From Selenomonas sputigena_A (lineage in GTDB: Bacteria > Bacillota > Negativicutes > Selenomonadales > Selenomonadaceae), in contig NZ_CP194411.1 of the NCBI RefSeq assembly GCF_051603425.1, forward strand, positions 2,108,001 through 2,172,000: 64,000 nt of DNA. Reading direction: 5' to 3'. Positions within the stretch are counted from its first letter, which is position 1; each line of letters opens with the position of its first letter. Positions 25,653-35,539 of the stretch are shown piece by piece. Made by a program: the position numbers and the translations under genes. The notes beneath the pieces are model-generated. The model did not search any database. It saw only the letters and a list, made by a program, of their open reading frames with translations, and had not been told where the DNA came from.

Positions 25653-26849
25653 ATGTTTAGAAAAATGACGGCATTTTTTGTCTGTCTTTCTTTGTTTGGC
25701 TCTGTGGTTGGATTAGGTGAGGCCGCAGGCGAGAACGGAAAGAAATCTTATGGCACATGGATTAAAGATGTTTCCCCTGTAAAGTCGATGCCTGTTGCCG
25801 AAGAAAAAGAAGCAAAAGGGACGCTGCCGGCGCCGTTGAAAGAGGAGGCGGTGTCATACAAAATCGTTATCAATATTCCCGCACGATCGTTGGGACTTTA
25901 TAAAAACAACGAAAGATTTCGACTCTATCCCGTTGGCTTGGGGAAAATTTCCACACCAACACCTGTCGGATATTTTTCTGTCCTGACCAAAGAGGAAAAT
26001 CCAACATGGGTTGATCCTGGGGATTCGAGGAATACGATTCCTTCTGGTGCGAGCAATCCCTTGGGCTATCGTTGGATGCAGGTCTGGGGAAATTATGGAA
26101 TCCATGGTACCAATCGTCCAGAGTCCATTGGCAACTTTGTTTCCAATGGTTGTATCCGTATGAGGGAGACGGATGTGGAAGAGGTTTATGATTATGTGAG
26201 CGTTGGAACGCCGGTTGAGATCATGTACCAACGCGTTGTCATTGACAAGATCAAGGATAATATGATTGTTTATTATATTTATCCGGATGGTTACGGTTAC
26301 CAGCCCCTCGATGTAGAAGTCGTAACAAAGTGGCTTGCAGGTTATGGTGTGGAAAAATTTGAGGCGGATGAGGACATCGAGAAAAAAATTCGGCTTGCAG
26401 ATGGACAGCCGACATATGTGGCGAGAGCGTACAGCCTCTCCATCAATGGAAAAAATTTAAACGACAAGGCGATTATCAAGGACGATATCGTTTATCTTCC
26501 TGTGGAAAAGATTGCGGAACAAACAAAGGTAGCTTTGACTTGGGATTCTGATTCCGCCACACTGACGAGCCCCTATGGCAAAGCGATTGGCTATGATAAG
26601 AAAAATACGTTGTTCTTTAATGCCGAGGATGCGAGTGTTTTGTTCCATCTGGAGGGTGGTTTCAGCAAAAAGGGCATCTATGAACTTTCTACGATAAAGA
26701 GCAAGACGGAAGAACCGTCGGAAAAAATATCTGGAAAAACAGAGGCTGTTGACATGCAGGACCGTCATACCGTAAATAATGGAAGTACCATAGTGAACCG
26801 TGAGGGAAGAACAGCGAAAACAAACAGCTCGCTGCAAGATAGATCGTAA
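25653..26849 (+). CDS. Secreted L,D-transpeptidase (YkuD) with C-terminal stalk domain
   Basis: Cell-wall enzyme of 398 residues that makes 3-3 peptidoglycan crosslinks or attaches proteins. N-terminal signal peptide (~1-25), linker, then a YkuD domain (~68-205) with the active-site segment from H151 to C167 (GIHGTN followed by SNGCIRM). Residues ~256-345 resemble the copper-amine-oxidase-N-like stalk domain (SLSINGKNLNDKA, VYLPVEKIAE), a wall-binding module common in Bacillota. The C-terminal tail is polar and low complexity. The start lacks a strong ribosome site, and a two-codon ATG-CAG-TAA frame overlaps it. It lies 18 bases before polA. Confidence 0.88.
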   Translation: MFRKMTAFFVCLSLFGSVVGLGEAAGENGKKSYGTWIKDVSPVKSMPVAEEKEAKGTLPAPLKEEAVSYKIVINIPARSLGLYKNNERFRLYPVGLGKISTPTPVGYFSVLTKEENPTWVDPGDSRNTIPSGASNPLGYRWMQVWGNYGIHGTNRPESIGNFVSNGCIRMRETDVEEVYDYVSVGTPVEIMYQRVVIDKIKDNMIVYYIYPDGYGYQPLDVEVVTKWLAGYGVEKFEADEDIEKKIRLADGQPTYVARAYSLSINGKNLNDKAIIKDDIVYLPVEKIAEQTKVALTWDSDSATLTSPYGKAIGYDKKNTLFFNAEDASVLFHLEGGFSKKGIYELSTIKSKTEEPSEKISGKTEAVDMQDRHTVNNGSTIVNREGRTAKTNSSLQDRS

Positions 26850-26867
26850 CTTGTTGGGGTATTTGCA

Positions 26868-29492
26868 ATGGGGTGGATGTCGTTGAACAAGCGCTTTATC
26901 CTTGTGGATGGGAGCAGCCTTTTGTATCGTGCTTTTTATGCCTTGCCGCTGTTGACTGCGGCAAATGGTGAATATACGAACGCAGTGTATGGTTTTGCTA
27001 CGATGCTGCAAAAACTTATGGAAGAACATAAGTCAGAATACCTTGTCGTTGCGTTCGATAAAGGAAAACATACATTTCGCAATGAAATATTTCCTGAATA
27101 TAAGGGAACGCGCAAAGCGACACCGCCAGAACTTTCCGGACAGATTCCCATTCTTCATGAGTTTCTTGCTGCCATGGGAATATCTTTGGTTGAAGAACAA
27201 GGGTATGAAGCGGATGATATTTTGGGCGCCCTCGCTGTAAAAGCAGCAGACAAAGGCTTTGATGTTTTGGTCGTGACGGGAGACCGGGACGCTTTGCAGC
27301 TCGTACGTCCCAATATTCGCGTTATGTTCACACGAAAAGGTATATCGGATCTTCTTATTTATGATGAAACGACATTTCTTAAGGATTATGGTTTCCCGCC
27401 AAAAGCCCTTATCGATATGAAGGGGTTGATGGGGGACGCATCGGATAATATTCCGGGGGTTCCGGGTATTGGAGCGAAAACGGCAACAAAGCTGCTTCTT
27501 GAGTATGGATCCTTGGAAGGAGTTTACGAACATATTGAGGAAATTTCCAGACCGAAACTGCAGATGAGCTTAAGGGAAAACAAAGAGAAGGCGTTTCTGT
27601 CCAAGGATCTGGCGACGATTCGTTGTGACATGCCCGTGGTTTTTGATGAAGCCTCTTACATCATGCGTCCGGATGCGAAAAAGCTGCAGGAGTTCTTTAA
27701 AAAGTACGGAATGAAATCCTTGCGCACTGCCTTTGCACCTCTGGTAGGAGAAGAGAAACAGGCGTGCCAAATGGAAGAAGAGATAAATTTTCCACTTGTG
27801 GTATCGCCGAATGCTGCGGAAAGAAAATTTTTTCTGGAGAAAGCGGAGGAGAAAGGCTTTTTCTCCATGGCTGCTTGTTTTCAGGGGAAAGTGCCTGAGT
27901 TGAAAATGCAAGGTCTTGTTCTTTGTACAGGGGAAAATTTCCTGTTTTTCGAACCAAAGGATTTTTCGACATTGGAGGAGTTTTTCAAAAAGAAAAGTAT
28001 ATGGAAAATCCTGCACGGATTGAAATCTTTTTGCCATTGCGGTATAGAGTTTCAGTTAACTTATTTTGATACGTCTCTTGCGGCCTATTTGCTCGAGCCT
28101 GGGGCAACGGAATATGATATTCAGAAGCTGGCAAGCATGTATTTGCCAGATGAGCCTATCCCTGAAAAATTTCCTGATGCTGTAGCTGAGGCGGCGTGGT
28201 GTGCCTTGGTTCTGGGAAAACTTTATTTTGTGCTTAAAACACGCTTGGATGAGTTGGCGTTGTTTTCGCTTTATAAGGATGAGGAACTGCCGCTGGTGGA
28301 GACTCTTGCGGCGATGGAGCAGGCGGGGATTTATGTAAACAGGCAGTCCTTGCAGGAAAAGTCCGTTGAAATTTCCCGGCATATTGATGTTTTGCGCAGT
28401 GAAATCTATGATTTGGCGGAATGTGAGTTCAATATAAATTCCCCAAAGCAGCTTGGCATGATACTTTTTGACAAACTTTCGCTGACGCCGCCGCAGGGAA
28501 CAAAGAAGACGAAAACCGGATATTCTACGAATGCTGAAGTTCTTGAATCCATGCGCTTTGCTCATCCGATTTTGGAAAAAATTCTCTCTTATCGCTTCTG
28601 GATGAAATTGCAGTCTACGTATCTTGATAGCTTGGAAGGGCTTATTTCGCCGCGGACACAGCGGATTCATACGAGCTTCAATCAGACCGTAACAGCCACG
28701 GGGCGTTTGAGCAGTTCTGAACCCAATTTACAAAATATTCCTGTGCGTACGGAGGAAGGGCGGCAGATTCGTGCTTTGTTTGAGCCGGGCGAAGGATACG
28801 ACGCTTTATTGTCAGCAGACTATTCCCAGATTGAATTGCGTATCCTAGCGCATTTATCGCAGGATCGAAATTTTCTTGAAGCTTTTTTGCATGGACAAGA
28901 TATCCATGCACGGACAGCTGCTGAAGTTTTCGGGATTCCACTCGAGACTGTAACGTCAGAACTGCGGCGTAAAGCCAAAGCTGTAAATTTTGGCATCGTT
29001 TATGGCATCAGTGATTATGGCCTTTCAAAGGATCTCCATATTACTCGAAAGGAAGCCGCTGGTTATATTGCAAGTTACTTTGAAAAATGCAAGGGGATAA
29101 AATCTTTTATCGATCAGACCGTAGCGCAGGCGCATAAAGATGGTTTTGTCACGACGATTTTTGGACGCAGGCGAGAGTTGCCCGCACTGAAAAGTTCCAA
29201 TTACAATCAACGTACATTGGCAGAACGCATGGCGATGAATACCCCGATACAAGGTTCTGCAGCCGATATCATCAAATTGGCCATGAACAGAACTTTTTGC
29301 GAGTTGAGGAGGCAAAACCTCAAGAGTCGTATTTTGCTCCAGGTACACGATGAATTGGTACTTGAGGTTACGAATGAAGAGACAGAGAAGGTTTCTGCCA
29401 TTGTACGCAATGCTATGGAAAATGTGGTGCAGCTTTCTGTGCCTCTTCTCGTTGATGTGCATGTTGGAAAAAATTGGGCGGCTGCGAAATAA
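26868..29492 (+). CDS. polA: DNA polymerase I
   Basis: Repair and Okazaki-fragment polymerase of 874 residues. Domains: 5'-3' exonuclease (~1-290) with LVDGSSLLYRAFYAL and GDASDNIPGVPGIGAKTA; a degenerate 3'-5' exonuclease (~310-480); and the polymerase (~500-874) with motif A ADYSQIELRILAH, motif B RRKAKAVNFGIVYG and motif C QVHDELVLEV. The DxE site of the middle domain is replaced (FFSMAACF), so proofreading is predicted to be lost, as in other Bacillota. ATG 26868 or TTG 26883 (after GGGGTGG) may be the true start. Confidence 0.96.
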   Translation: MGWMSLNKRFILVDGSSLLYRAFYALPLLTAANGEYTNAVYGFATMLQKLMEEHKSEYLVVAFDKGKHTFRNEIFPEYKGTRKATPPELSGQIPILHEFLAAMGISLVEEQGYEADDILGALAVKAADKGFDVLVVTGDRDALQLVRPNIRVMFTRKGISDLLIYDETTFLKDYGFPPKALIDMKGLMGDASDNIPGVPGIGAKTATKLLLEYGSLEGVYEHIEEISRPKLQMSLRENKEKAFLSKDLATIRCDMPVVFDEASYIMRPDAKKLQEFFKKYGMKSLRTAFAPLVGEEKQACQMEEEINFPLVVSPNAAERKFFLEKAEEKGFFSMAACFQGKVPELKMQGLVLCTGENFLFFEPKDFSTLEEFFKKKSIWKILHGLKSFCHCGIEFQLTYFDTSLAAYLLEPGATEYDIQKLASMYLPDEPIPEKFPDAVAEAAWCALVLGKLYFVLKTRLDELALFSLYKDEELPLVETLAAMEQAGIYVNRQSLQEKSVEISRHIDVLRSEIYDLAECEFNINSPKQLGMILFDKLSLTPPQGTKKTKTGYSTNAEVLESMRFAHPILEKILSYRFWMKLQSTYLDSLEGLISPRTQRIHTSFNQTVTATGRLSSSEPNLQNIPVRTEEGRQIRALFEPGEGYDALLSADYSQIELRILAHLSQDRNFLEAFLHGQDIHARTAAEVFGIPLETVTSELRRKAKAVNFGIVYGISDYGLSKDLHITRKEAAGYIASYFEKCKGIKSFIDQTVAQAHKDGFVTTIFGRRRELPALKSSNYNQRTLAERMAMNTPIQGSAADIIKLAMNRTFCELRRQNLKSRILLQVHDELVLEVTNEETEKVSAIVRNAMENVVQLSVPLLVDVHVGKNWAAAK

Positions 29493-29505
29493 GGGGATGA
29501 ATTGA

Positions 29506-30975
29506 ATGCCGGAACTTCCTGAAGTCGAGACGATACGGCGTTCTTTGGTCAAATATCTGGTGGGGCGCAGGGTTGAGCGTGTGGAGGTTTTTCTGCCGAA
29601 GACGATCAAATTTCCTTCGGTAGAAGAATTCATTGACCGAATCCGCAGACAGAAAATTTTTCGCTTGGAACGACGGGGGAAATACATGGTTGTCCTGTTA
29701 GAAAACGGGGATGCTCTTGTGTTTCATTTACGTATGACCGGGCGCCTTTATTTTCGGGAAGAAGCTGTATGGAACAAGCATATGCGGGTGCGTTTTCTCC
29801 TTGAAGGGGGCGGTGCGCTTTGCTTTGAGGATGTTCGAACTTTTGGGGAGATTCACCTTCTGCGTCCGCAGGAGAAGCAAAAGTTTGCGCCTTTCCAGGC
29901 TCTTGGCCCAGAACCATTGACGAAAGAGTTTGATGTCTATTATTTGGGGCAGACGCTGGCAAAGAGCAAACAAAGGATTAAGAGTTTTTTGCTCGATCAG
30001 GAAAGAATTTCCGGCCTGGGCAATATCTATGTCGATGAAGCGCTTTTTTTCGCTGGGATTCATCCTTTGCGCCAGGCTTGCACTTTGAATCGCGATGAAA
30101 TTGCTCGTCTTCATAAAGCGGTGAATGAGGTTATCGAAGAAGGAATCCATGATGGTGGAACGACTTTTCGCGACTATGTGAACGGAGAGGGACAGGAAGG
30201 CCTTCATCAGCAGAAATTACGCGTTTATCATAGGGAAGGTGAGCCGTGTTCTGTTTGCGGCGTCCCGGTTGAGAAAACCCGTGTGGGTGGACGCGGTACT
30301 CGCTTTTGCCCTAAGTGCCAACTTTTACGGGATAACAACATGAAACTTATCGGTCTCACGGGCAGCATTGCCAGCGGTAAAAGCACGGTAAGCCGTTATT
30401 TGGCAAAATTGGGGGCACATGTCATCGATATTGACAAGATTGCACATGAACTGGCCAAGCCGCAAAAAGTGCTCTGGAAGATCTATCTGGAACATTTTGG
30501 TGAAAGCATATTGGATAATGCCGGACTTTTGCGTCGAGAGAAGATTGCAGCGCAAGTTTTTTCGCATCCGGAGGAAAAAAACTGGATTGACAGCGTCGCG
30601 CATCCACTGATTGCAGAAAGCGTAGAAAAAAAAGTGGCAGCACTTGCGAAAAAAGGCGTGCGAGTTGTTTTTCTGGATGTGCCATTGCTTTTTGAGGCTG
30701 GATGGAATCGTATGGTGGATTTGATTTGGGTTGTTTATGTATCCAAGGAAAACCAACTCAACCGATTGATGAAACGAAATGGTTATACGGAAGAAGCTGC
30801 TATGGCGCGAATTTGTTCCCAGATGGATGTAGATGAAAAAAAAGAACGAGCGGATTGTGTCATTGATAATAATGGGCACAAGAAGGAAACATTGTGTCAG
30901 GTGAAACAGGCATGGGATGAGTTGTGCGGAAAGACGAAAACGGCAAAGTCTATGTCAGGAGCTGGGAAGGTTTGA
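29506..30975 (+). CDS. mutM-coaE: Fusion of formamidopyrimidine-DNA glycosylase and dephospho-CoA kinase
   Basis: One 489-residue frame encodes two complete enzymes. Residues 1-278 are MutM/Fpg, which removes oxidised purines: PELPEVETIRR with the catalytic Pro2 and Glu3, SGLGNIYVDEALF, and a C-terminal zinc finger (CSVCG ... CPKCQ). Residues 279-489 are CoaE, the last step of coenzyme A synthesis, beginning MKLIGLTGSIASGKST (Walker A). There is no stop between them, and the CoaE Met codon (30340) lacks a clear ribosome site. polA-mutM-coaE is a common gene order, so loss of the mutM stop is a simple origin. The two functions are unrelated. Confidence 0.93.
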   Translation: MPELPEVETIRRSLVKYLVGRRVERVEVFLPKTIKFPSVEEFIDRIRRQKIFRLERRGKYMVVLLENGDALVFHLRMTGRLYFREEAVWNKHMRVRFLLEGGGALCFEDVRTFGEIHLLRPQEKQKFAPFQALGPEPLTKEFDVYYLGQTLAKSKQRIKSFLLDQERISGLGNIYVDEALFFAGIHPLRQACTLNRDEIARLHKAVNEVIEEGIHDGGTTFRDYVNGEGQEGLHQQKLRVYHREGEPCSVCGVPVEKTRVGGRGTRFCPKCQLLRDNNMKLIGLTGSIASGKSTVSRYLAKLGAHVIDIDKIAHELAKPQKVLWKIYLEHFGESILDNAGLLRREKIAAQVFSHPEEKNWIDSVAHPLIAESVEKKVAALAKKGVRVVFLDVPLLFEAGWNRMVDLIWVVYVSKENQLNRLMKRNGYTEEAAMARICSQMDVDEKKERADCVIDNNGHKKETLCQVKQAWDELCGKTKTAKSMSGAGKV

Positions 30976-31013
30976 ATCAAGGGGAAATGCAGCGCACTGG
31001 GAGGCAGAAAGAA

Positions 31014-31640
31014 ATGGAAACCAGTGATTTTCATAATCGCATAAGGAAAAGACGGCAGGAAACGAACCGTCGTTTTGCTGCGCTTTTCCTGGGGGTTGCC
31101 GTTCTTGTCTTGGCGTTTTCCTTTTTTTTCGCGATGCAGTTTGAGGCTATACAGCGTCAATATCTGTATCCGTATCCGTATCGTTCAGATGTGGAACATT
31201 ATGCCGCAAAGTATGAGATTGATAGTTCCCTGGTGGCTGGTGTTATCTTGTCCGAAAGCAAATTTAAAAACGATGCGAAATCCCATCGCGGGGCAGTGGG
31301 ATTAATGCAGCTGATGCCGGAGACTGCCGTATGGATTTCCGAGCAGATGGATGATACGTCGTACTCTTTGGGAAAATTGCATGAGCCAAAGAAGAATATT
31401 GAATATGGCACGTGGTATTTGGCCTCCTTGGAAAGAGAGTTTGACGGCAATGATATCCTGGCTTTGGCGGCGTATAATGCCGGGCGGGGCAACGTACACG
31501 ACTGGATGGAAGAAATGCATTGGGGCATGGACTTTCACGAGGTTTCTGCCATACCTTATGAGGAAACGAGAGCCTATGTTGTCAGTGTCCTGAAGAATCG
31601 CCGAAAATATCTGGAGCTCTATGGCAATGGGTCAGATTGA
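31014..31640 (+). CDS. Membrane-anchored lytic transglycosylase (SLT domain)
   Basis: Cleaves peptidoglycan between MurNAc and GlcNAc. The 208-residue protein has a membrane anchor (~20-42) and a Slt70-like domain: the catalytic Glu is in AGVILSESKF, followed by RGAVGLMQLMPETA and LALAAYNAGRGNV. ATG 31014 is chosen because GGGAGG lies nine bases upstream; the open frame upstream overlaps coaE. Its 3' end is close to polC, which starts 10 bases after its stop if ATG 31651 is used. The gene follows coaE in many Bacillota. Confidence 0.9.
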   Translation: METSDFHNRIRKRRQETNRRFAALFLGVAVLVLAFSFFFAMQFEAIQRQYLYPYPYRSDVEHYAAKYEIDSSLVAGVILSESKFKNDAKSHRGAVGLMQLMPETAVWISEQMDDTSYSLGKLHEPKKNIEYGTWYLASLEREFDGNDILALAAYNAGRGNVHDWMEEMHWGMDFHEVSAIPYEETRAYVVSVLKNRRKYLELYGNGSD

Positions 31641-31650
31641 GGGTTGCATC

Positions 31651-34600
31651 ATGCAGAAAAAGTTATGTATTGTTCCCCAGCGGAGCAACATTTTGCGAGA
31701 GCTTACGCGTGGCATTATCCTTACGGAAGAAGAGCAGGAACTTTTTTATGCTGCGGTTGTCAAACATGTGGAAATCTCGCTCAAGGGCAATCGTTGGGAA
31801 ATCTTGCTTCAGACGCAGGAAGTTATTGGTACGGCTCTTTTGAACCGCGTGGGAGCGTATATCAAGAGACGGGAACATATTGAAAACCTTATTTTTTATC
31901 AGGATATATTGAATATCGAGACTTCGATTAATCGTGTATGGAAAACGCTTTCTGCCGTTGCGGCGAACGGAAATCCGTCTGTACATCATTTATTGAAAAA
32001 TGCGAAACGTATTTTTGATGGCAGCCATCTTCTGCTTGAAGTGCCGGGAGAACTCGCAGGCGAGATTCTTCAGGCACATGATGTGTTGCGAGTATTGCAG
32101 AAGGCGATTGAGAAGATGTTGTCCATTCGCTGTCTCATTTCTTATAAGGCAGTGGATGAGGAATATGCGATTCCGGAAGAAGAGCGCGAGCTTGTCCAGG
32201 ATCGTGAATATCAAAATCGTATGACTCAGCGGGTGAAGGCTGTCGCCGACGTGACGGAGCCTTCGCCTAAAACCTTTGCCCAGACGGAGAAGGAATCTCT
32301 TTCAAAGGTCACTAAAGATCCGGGGGGGAGGAGTGGCCTGCTTCTTGGTAAAAACTTCACGGGAACGGCTATTTCCCTTGACCAGACAGAGGGAGAAATG
32401 AAGAATGTCATCCTGATGGGTACAATTGCAAGAGTGAGTTCACGGGAGTTTAAAACGAATACAAAATTGCTGCTTTTTGATTTGGCAGACAGTACAAATG
32501 GTATCAGCTGCAAAAAGTTTTTTAAGGAGAAAGAGAAAGAGGCGTATGAGCGTGCGGTGGCATCTGTCAGGGATGGGATGCTTGTCCGTGTCAAGGGATC
32601 GATTCGTTTTGATACATTTCAAAATGATTTCATGCTTTTTGTCGATTCAATGCAAAAAGTTGAAAAGGAGGTGCGGGAAGACAAAGCGCCTGTGAAACGT
32701 ATTGAGCTTCATGCACATACGCGCATGAGCAGTATGGATGCGGTGGTTTCACCGGAAACCTTGATAAAAACAGCGGCGAATTGGGGCTGGCCCGCCATAG
32801 CCATTACGGATCACGGTGTGGTGCAGGCTTTTCCGGATGCGGCAAAGGCAGCAAACAAACTCGACATCAAGATTATTTATGGAATGGAGGGGTATCTGGT
32901 CCAGGAGGATTTTGAGCAGAAGCATGCGAACCATATTATTTTTCTTGCGAAAAATTCCAATGGTTTGAGGAATCTTTATCAAATGGTATCATTGTCACAT
33001 CTCAAATATCTCCATCGACAACCGAGACTGCCCAAGCGCATTATCGAAGAATATCGTGAAGATATCATCGTGGGTTCTGCCTGTGAGGCGGGTGAATTGA
33101 TACGGGCGATTGTGGCACAAAAAACGGATGAGGAATTGTTGGAAATTGCAAGTTTTTATGATTACCTTGAGATACAGCCGATTGGCAATAACGAGTTTTT
33201 GGTACGCAGTGATAAATTCCCGCATATCAAGAATGACGATGATTTGCGGCGAATCAATATCAAAGTTGCAGAATTGGCAAAGAAGCTTGGAAAAATGCTG
33301 ATTGCCACTTGTGATGTGCATTTTTTGAATCCGGAGGATTCCATTTATCGGGCCATACTTATGAAAGGCAAGGGATTTGAGGATGCGGAGCTTCAGCCGC
33401 CTCTTTTTTTGCGCACGACGGAAGAAATGCTGGCTGAGTTCGACTATTTGGGCGAGGAGGCCGCTTACGAAGCTGTTGTGACAAACCCGCGCAAAATCAA
33501 TGAGATGATTGAAAAATTTAAACCGATACCGGATGATCTCTATTCACCGATGATTCGCGGGGCGGATGAAGAAATTCGTGAGATGTCTTACCATAAGGCG
33601 CGAGCCCTGTACGGCGAGAATTTGCCGGAAATCGTCGAAGCCCGTTTGAAGCAGGAGCTCACACCGATTATAGGGCATGGTTTCTCCGTGCTCTATCTTA
33701 TCGCACAACGTCTTGTAAAAAAATCAAATGATGATGGCTATCTTGTTGGTTCTCGTGGTTCTGTTGGCTCCTCTTTTGTAGCGACGATGACCGATATCAC
33801 GGAAGTCAATCCGCTGCCTCCGCATTGGCGCTGCCCGTACTGCCAGTTCAGTGAGTTTGTTACGGATGGTTCTGTTGGCTGCGGCTATGACTTGCCGAGC
33901 CGCAAATGTCCTGTTTGTGGAACAAATCTCCTAAAGGATGGGCATGATATTCCATTTGCGGTATTTCTTGGCTTCGACGGCGATAAGGTACCGGATATAG
34001 ATTTGAATTTTTCGGGTGAATATCAACCTGTAGCACATAAGTATACGGAAGAACTTTTTGGCAAGGATAATGTTTATCGCGCGGGAACGATAGCGACGGT
34101 TGCAGATAAAACGGCTTTTGGCTATGTGAAGAAGTTTTTTGAGGAAAAAGGCGTCAAGAAACATAATGCCTATATTGCGAATCTTGCTGCAGGGTGCATG
34201 GGGGTAAAGCGTACGACGGGACAACACCCTGCCGGCATCATGGTCGTACCGCGCAATATGGATGTGCATTTTTTCACGCCGATTCAGAGGCCTGCCGATG
34301 ATAAGAACACAACGACCATAACGACACATTTCGATTATCACTCTATCAGCAGCCGCCTTGTCAAACTTGATATTCTTGGTCATGACGATCCGACAGTCAT
34401 TAAAATGTTGGAAGATCTGACGCATCGCGACCCAAAGACGATACCGTTTGACGATCCGGCAACGCTGAGTATTTTTTCCTCGACGAAGGCACTGGGGCTC
34501 GATCCAAAAGAATTGGGGGCAACATCAGGAACCTTTGGTATCCCGGAGTTCCGTACGGGATTCACGCGTCAGATGATTGATGATACGCACCCTTCTTGTT

Positions 34601-35412
34601 TCAGTGATCTTGTGCGGATTTCTGGTTTCTCACATGGCACGGATGTCTGGCTTGGCAACGCACAAGATCTTATAAGAAGCGGACAATGTACGCTGCGCGA
34701 TGCCATATCGGCGCGCGATGACATCATGATGTATTTGATCCATAGGGGAATTGATCCGTTGCTTTCCTTCCAGACGATGGAATCCGTGCGAAAGGGCAAA
34801 GGTATTAAGCCGGAAATTGTGGAGGTGCTGCGAAAAGGCGGAATCCCCGAGTGGTATATCGGCGCTTGCCAAAAGATCAAGTATATGTTTCCGCGTGCCC
34901 ATGCGACGGCCTATGTCATGATGGCCTGGCGCATTGCTTATTGCAAGGTACATTATCCGTTGGCTTTTTATGCGGCTTATTTTTCTATTCGTGCCGCTGA
35001 ATTTGATGCTGATGTTGTGGCAAGGGGAAAGGAGTACGTCAAAAGGCAATTGGATGATCTTGAAGCGCGTGATTCACAAGACATAAAAGACAAGGCAACA
35101 ATCATTGTCTTACAGTTGGCTTGGGAGATGTATCTGCGAGGTTTTACGATGGAACGCGTGGATATTTATCGTTCCAATGCGGAAAAATTTATTTTGCATG
35201 AAAAGTCTTTATTGCCGCCGCTGGCTTCGTTGGGAGGGGTGGGCGCTTCTGCAGCGCGAAGCATTGTCGAAGCGCGCAAGGATGGGGTGTTCACTTCGAT
35301 TGAGGATATCAAAAAACGCACAGGCATATCGAAAACTTGTATAGATGCTTTGCAGGCGCATGGCTGCCTTAGCGGCTTTGATGAAAGCGATCAAATGGAG
35401 CTTTTCATGTAG
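31651..35412 (+). CDS. polC: PolC-type DNA polymerase III alpha subunit lacking the inserted 3'-5' exonuclease
   Basis: Replicative polymerase of 1253 residues. Order: N-terminal domain, OB fold (~250-345), PHP domain (from ~350, ELHAHTRMSSMDA; ITDHGVVQAFPDA), polymerase with PDIDLNFSG (D782, D784), zinc region (CPYC ... CPVC), helix-hairpin-helix, and a C-terminal QMELF clamp-binding motif. In B. subtilis PolC (about 1437 residues) a DEDDh proofreading domain is inserted in the PHP. Here GMEGYLVQEDFEQ runs directly to HANHIIFLAKN (~411-434), so that domain is absent and no DVETTG-like motif exists. The 170-180 residue deficit matches. ATG 31651 follows TGAGGG. Confidence 0.95.
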   Translation: MQKKLCIVPQRSNILRELTRGIILTEEEQELFYAAVVKHVEISLKGNRWEILLQTQEVIGTALLNRVGAYIKRREHIENLIFYQDILNIETSINRVWKTLSAVAANGNPSVHHLLKNAKRIFDGSHLLLEVPGELAGEILQAHDVLRVLQKAIEKMLSIRCLISYKAVDEEYAIPEEERELVQDREYQNRMTQRVKAVADVTEPSPKTFAQTEKESLSKVTKDPGGRSGLLLGKNFTGTAISLDQTEGEMKNVILMGTIARVSSREFKTNTKLLLFDLADSTNGISCKKFFKEKEKEAYERAVASVRDGMLVRVKGSIRFDTFQNDFMLFVDSMQKVEKEVREDKAPVKRIELHAHTRMSSMDAVVSPETLIKTAANWGWPAIAITDHGVVQAFPDAAKAANKLDIKIIYGMEGYLVQEDFEQKHANHIIFLAKNSNGLRNLYQMVSLSHLKYLHRQPRLPKRIIEEYREDIIVGSACEAGELIRAIVAQKTDEELLEIASFYDYLEIQPIGNNEFLVRSDKFPHIKNDDDLRRINIKVAELAKKLGKMLIATCDVHFLNPEDSIYRAILMKGKGFEDAELQPPLFLRTTEEMLAEFDYLGEEAAYEAVVTNPRKINEMIEKFKPIPDDLYSPMIRGADEEIREMSYHKARALYGENLPEIVEARLKQELTPIIGHGFSVLYLIAQRLVKKSNDDGYLVGSRGSVGSSFVATMTDITEVNPLPPHWRCPYCQFSEFVTDGSVGCGYDLPSRKCPVCGTNLLKDGHDIPFAVFLGFDGDKVPDIDLNFSGEYQPVAHKYTEELFGKDNVYRAGTIATVADKTAFGYVKKFFEEKGVKKHNAYIANLAAGCMGVKRTTGQHPAGIMVVPRNMDVHFFTPIQRPADDKNTTTITTHFDYHSISSRLVKLDILGHDDPTVIKMLEDLTHRDPKTIPFDDPATLSIFSSTKALGLDPKELGATSGTFGIPEFRTGFTRQMIDDTHPSCFSDLVRISGFSHGTDVWLGNAQDLIRSGQCTLRDAISARDDIMMYLIHRGIDPLLSFQTMESVRKGKGIKPEIVEVLRKGGIPEWYIGACQKIKYMFPRAHATAYVMMAWRIAYCKVHYPLAFYAAYFSIRAAEFDADVVARGKEYVKRQLDDLEARDSQDIKDKATIIVLQLAWEMYLRGFTMERVDIYRSNAEKFILHEKSLLPPLASLGGVGASAARSIVEARKDGVFTSIEDIKKRTGISKTCIDALQAHGCLSGFDESDQMELFM

Positions 35413-35433
35413 ACTTTATTTTGGACAGAGAAG

Positions 35434-35474
35434 GCGGGAAGAGATGGCGCTAGACTTCCCGCTTATTGTTTTTT
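35434..35474 (+). terminator. Intrinsic terminator of polC
   Basis: GCGGGAAG (35434-35441) pairs perfectly with CTTCCCGC (35455-35462), then TTATTGTTTTTT. Confidence 0.85.
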
Positions 35475-35494
35475 CGCGTCTATGAATGTATAAT
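35466..35494 (+). promoter_or_regulatory. Predicted promoter of the rodZ unit
   Basis: TTGTTT (35466-35471) and consensus TATAAT (35489-35494) with 17-base spacing. The -35 overlaps the U-tract of the polC terminator, so termination and initiation share DNA. Confidence 0.65.
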
Positions 35495-35539
35495 GTACTA
35501 AGAAGTTTTGTCAGCAGGCTTCAGAAAGGATGAATCTTG

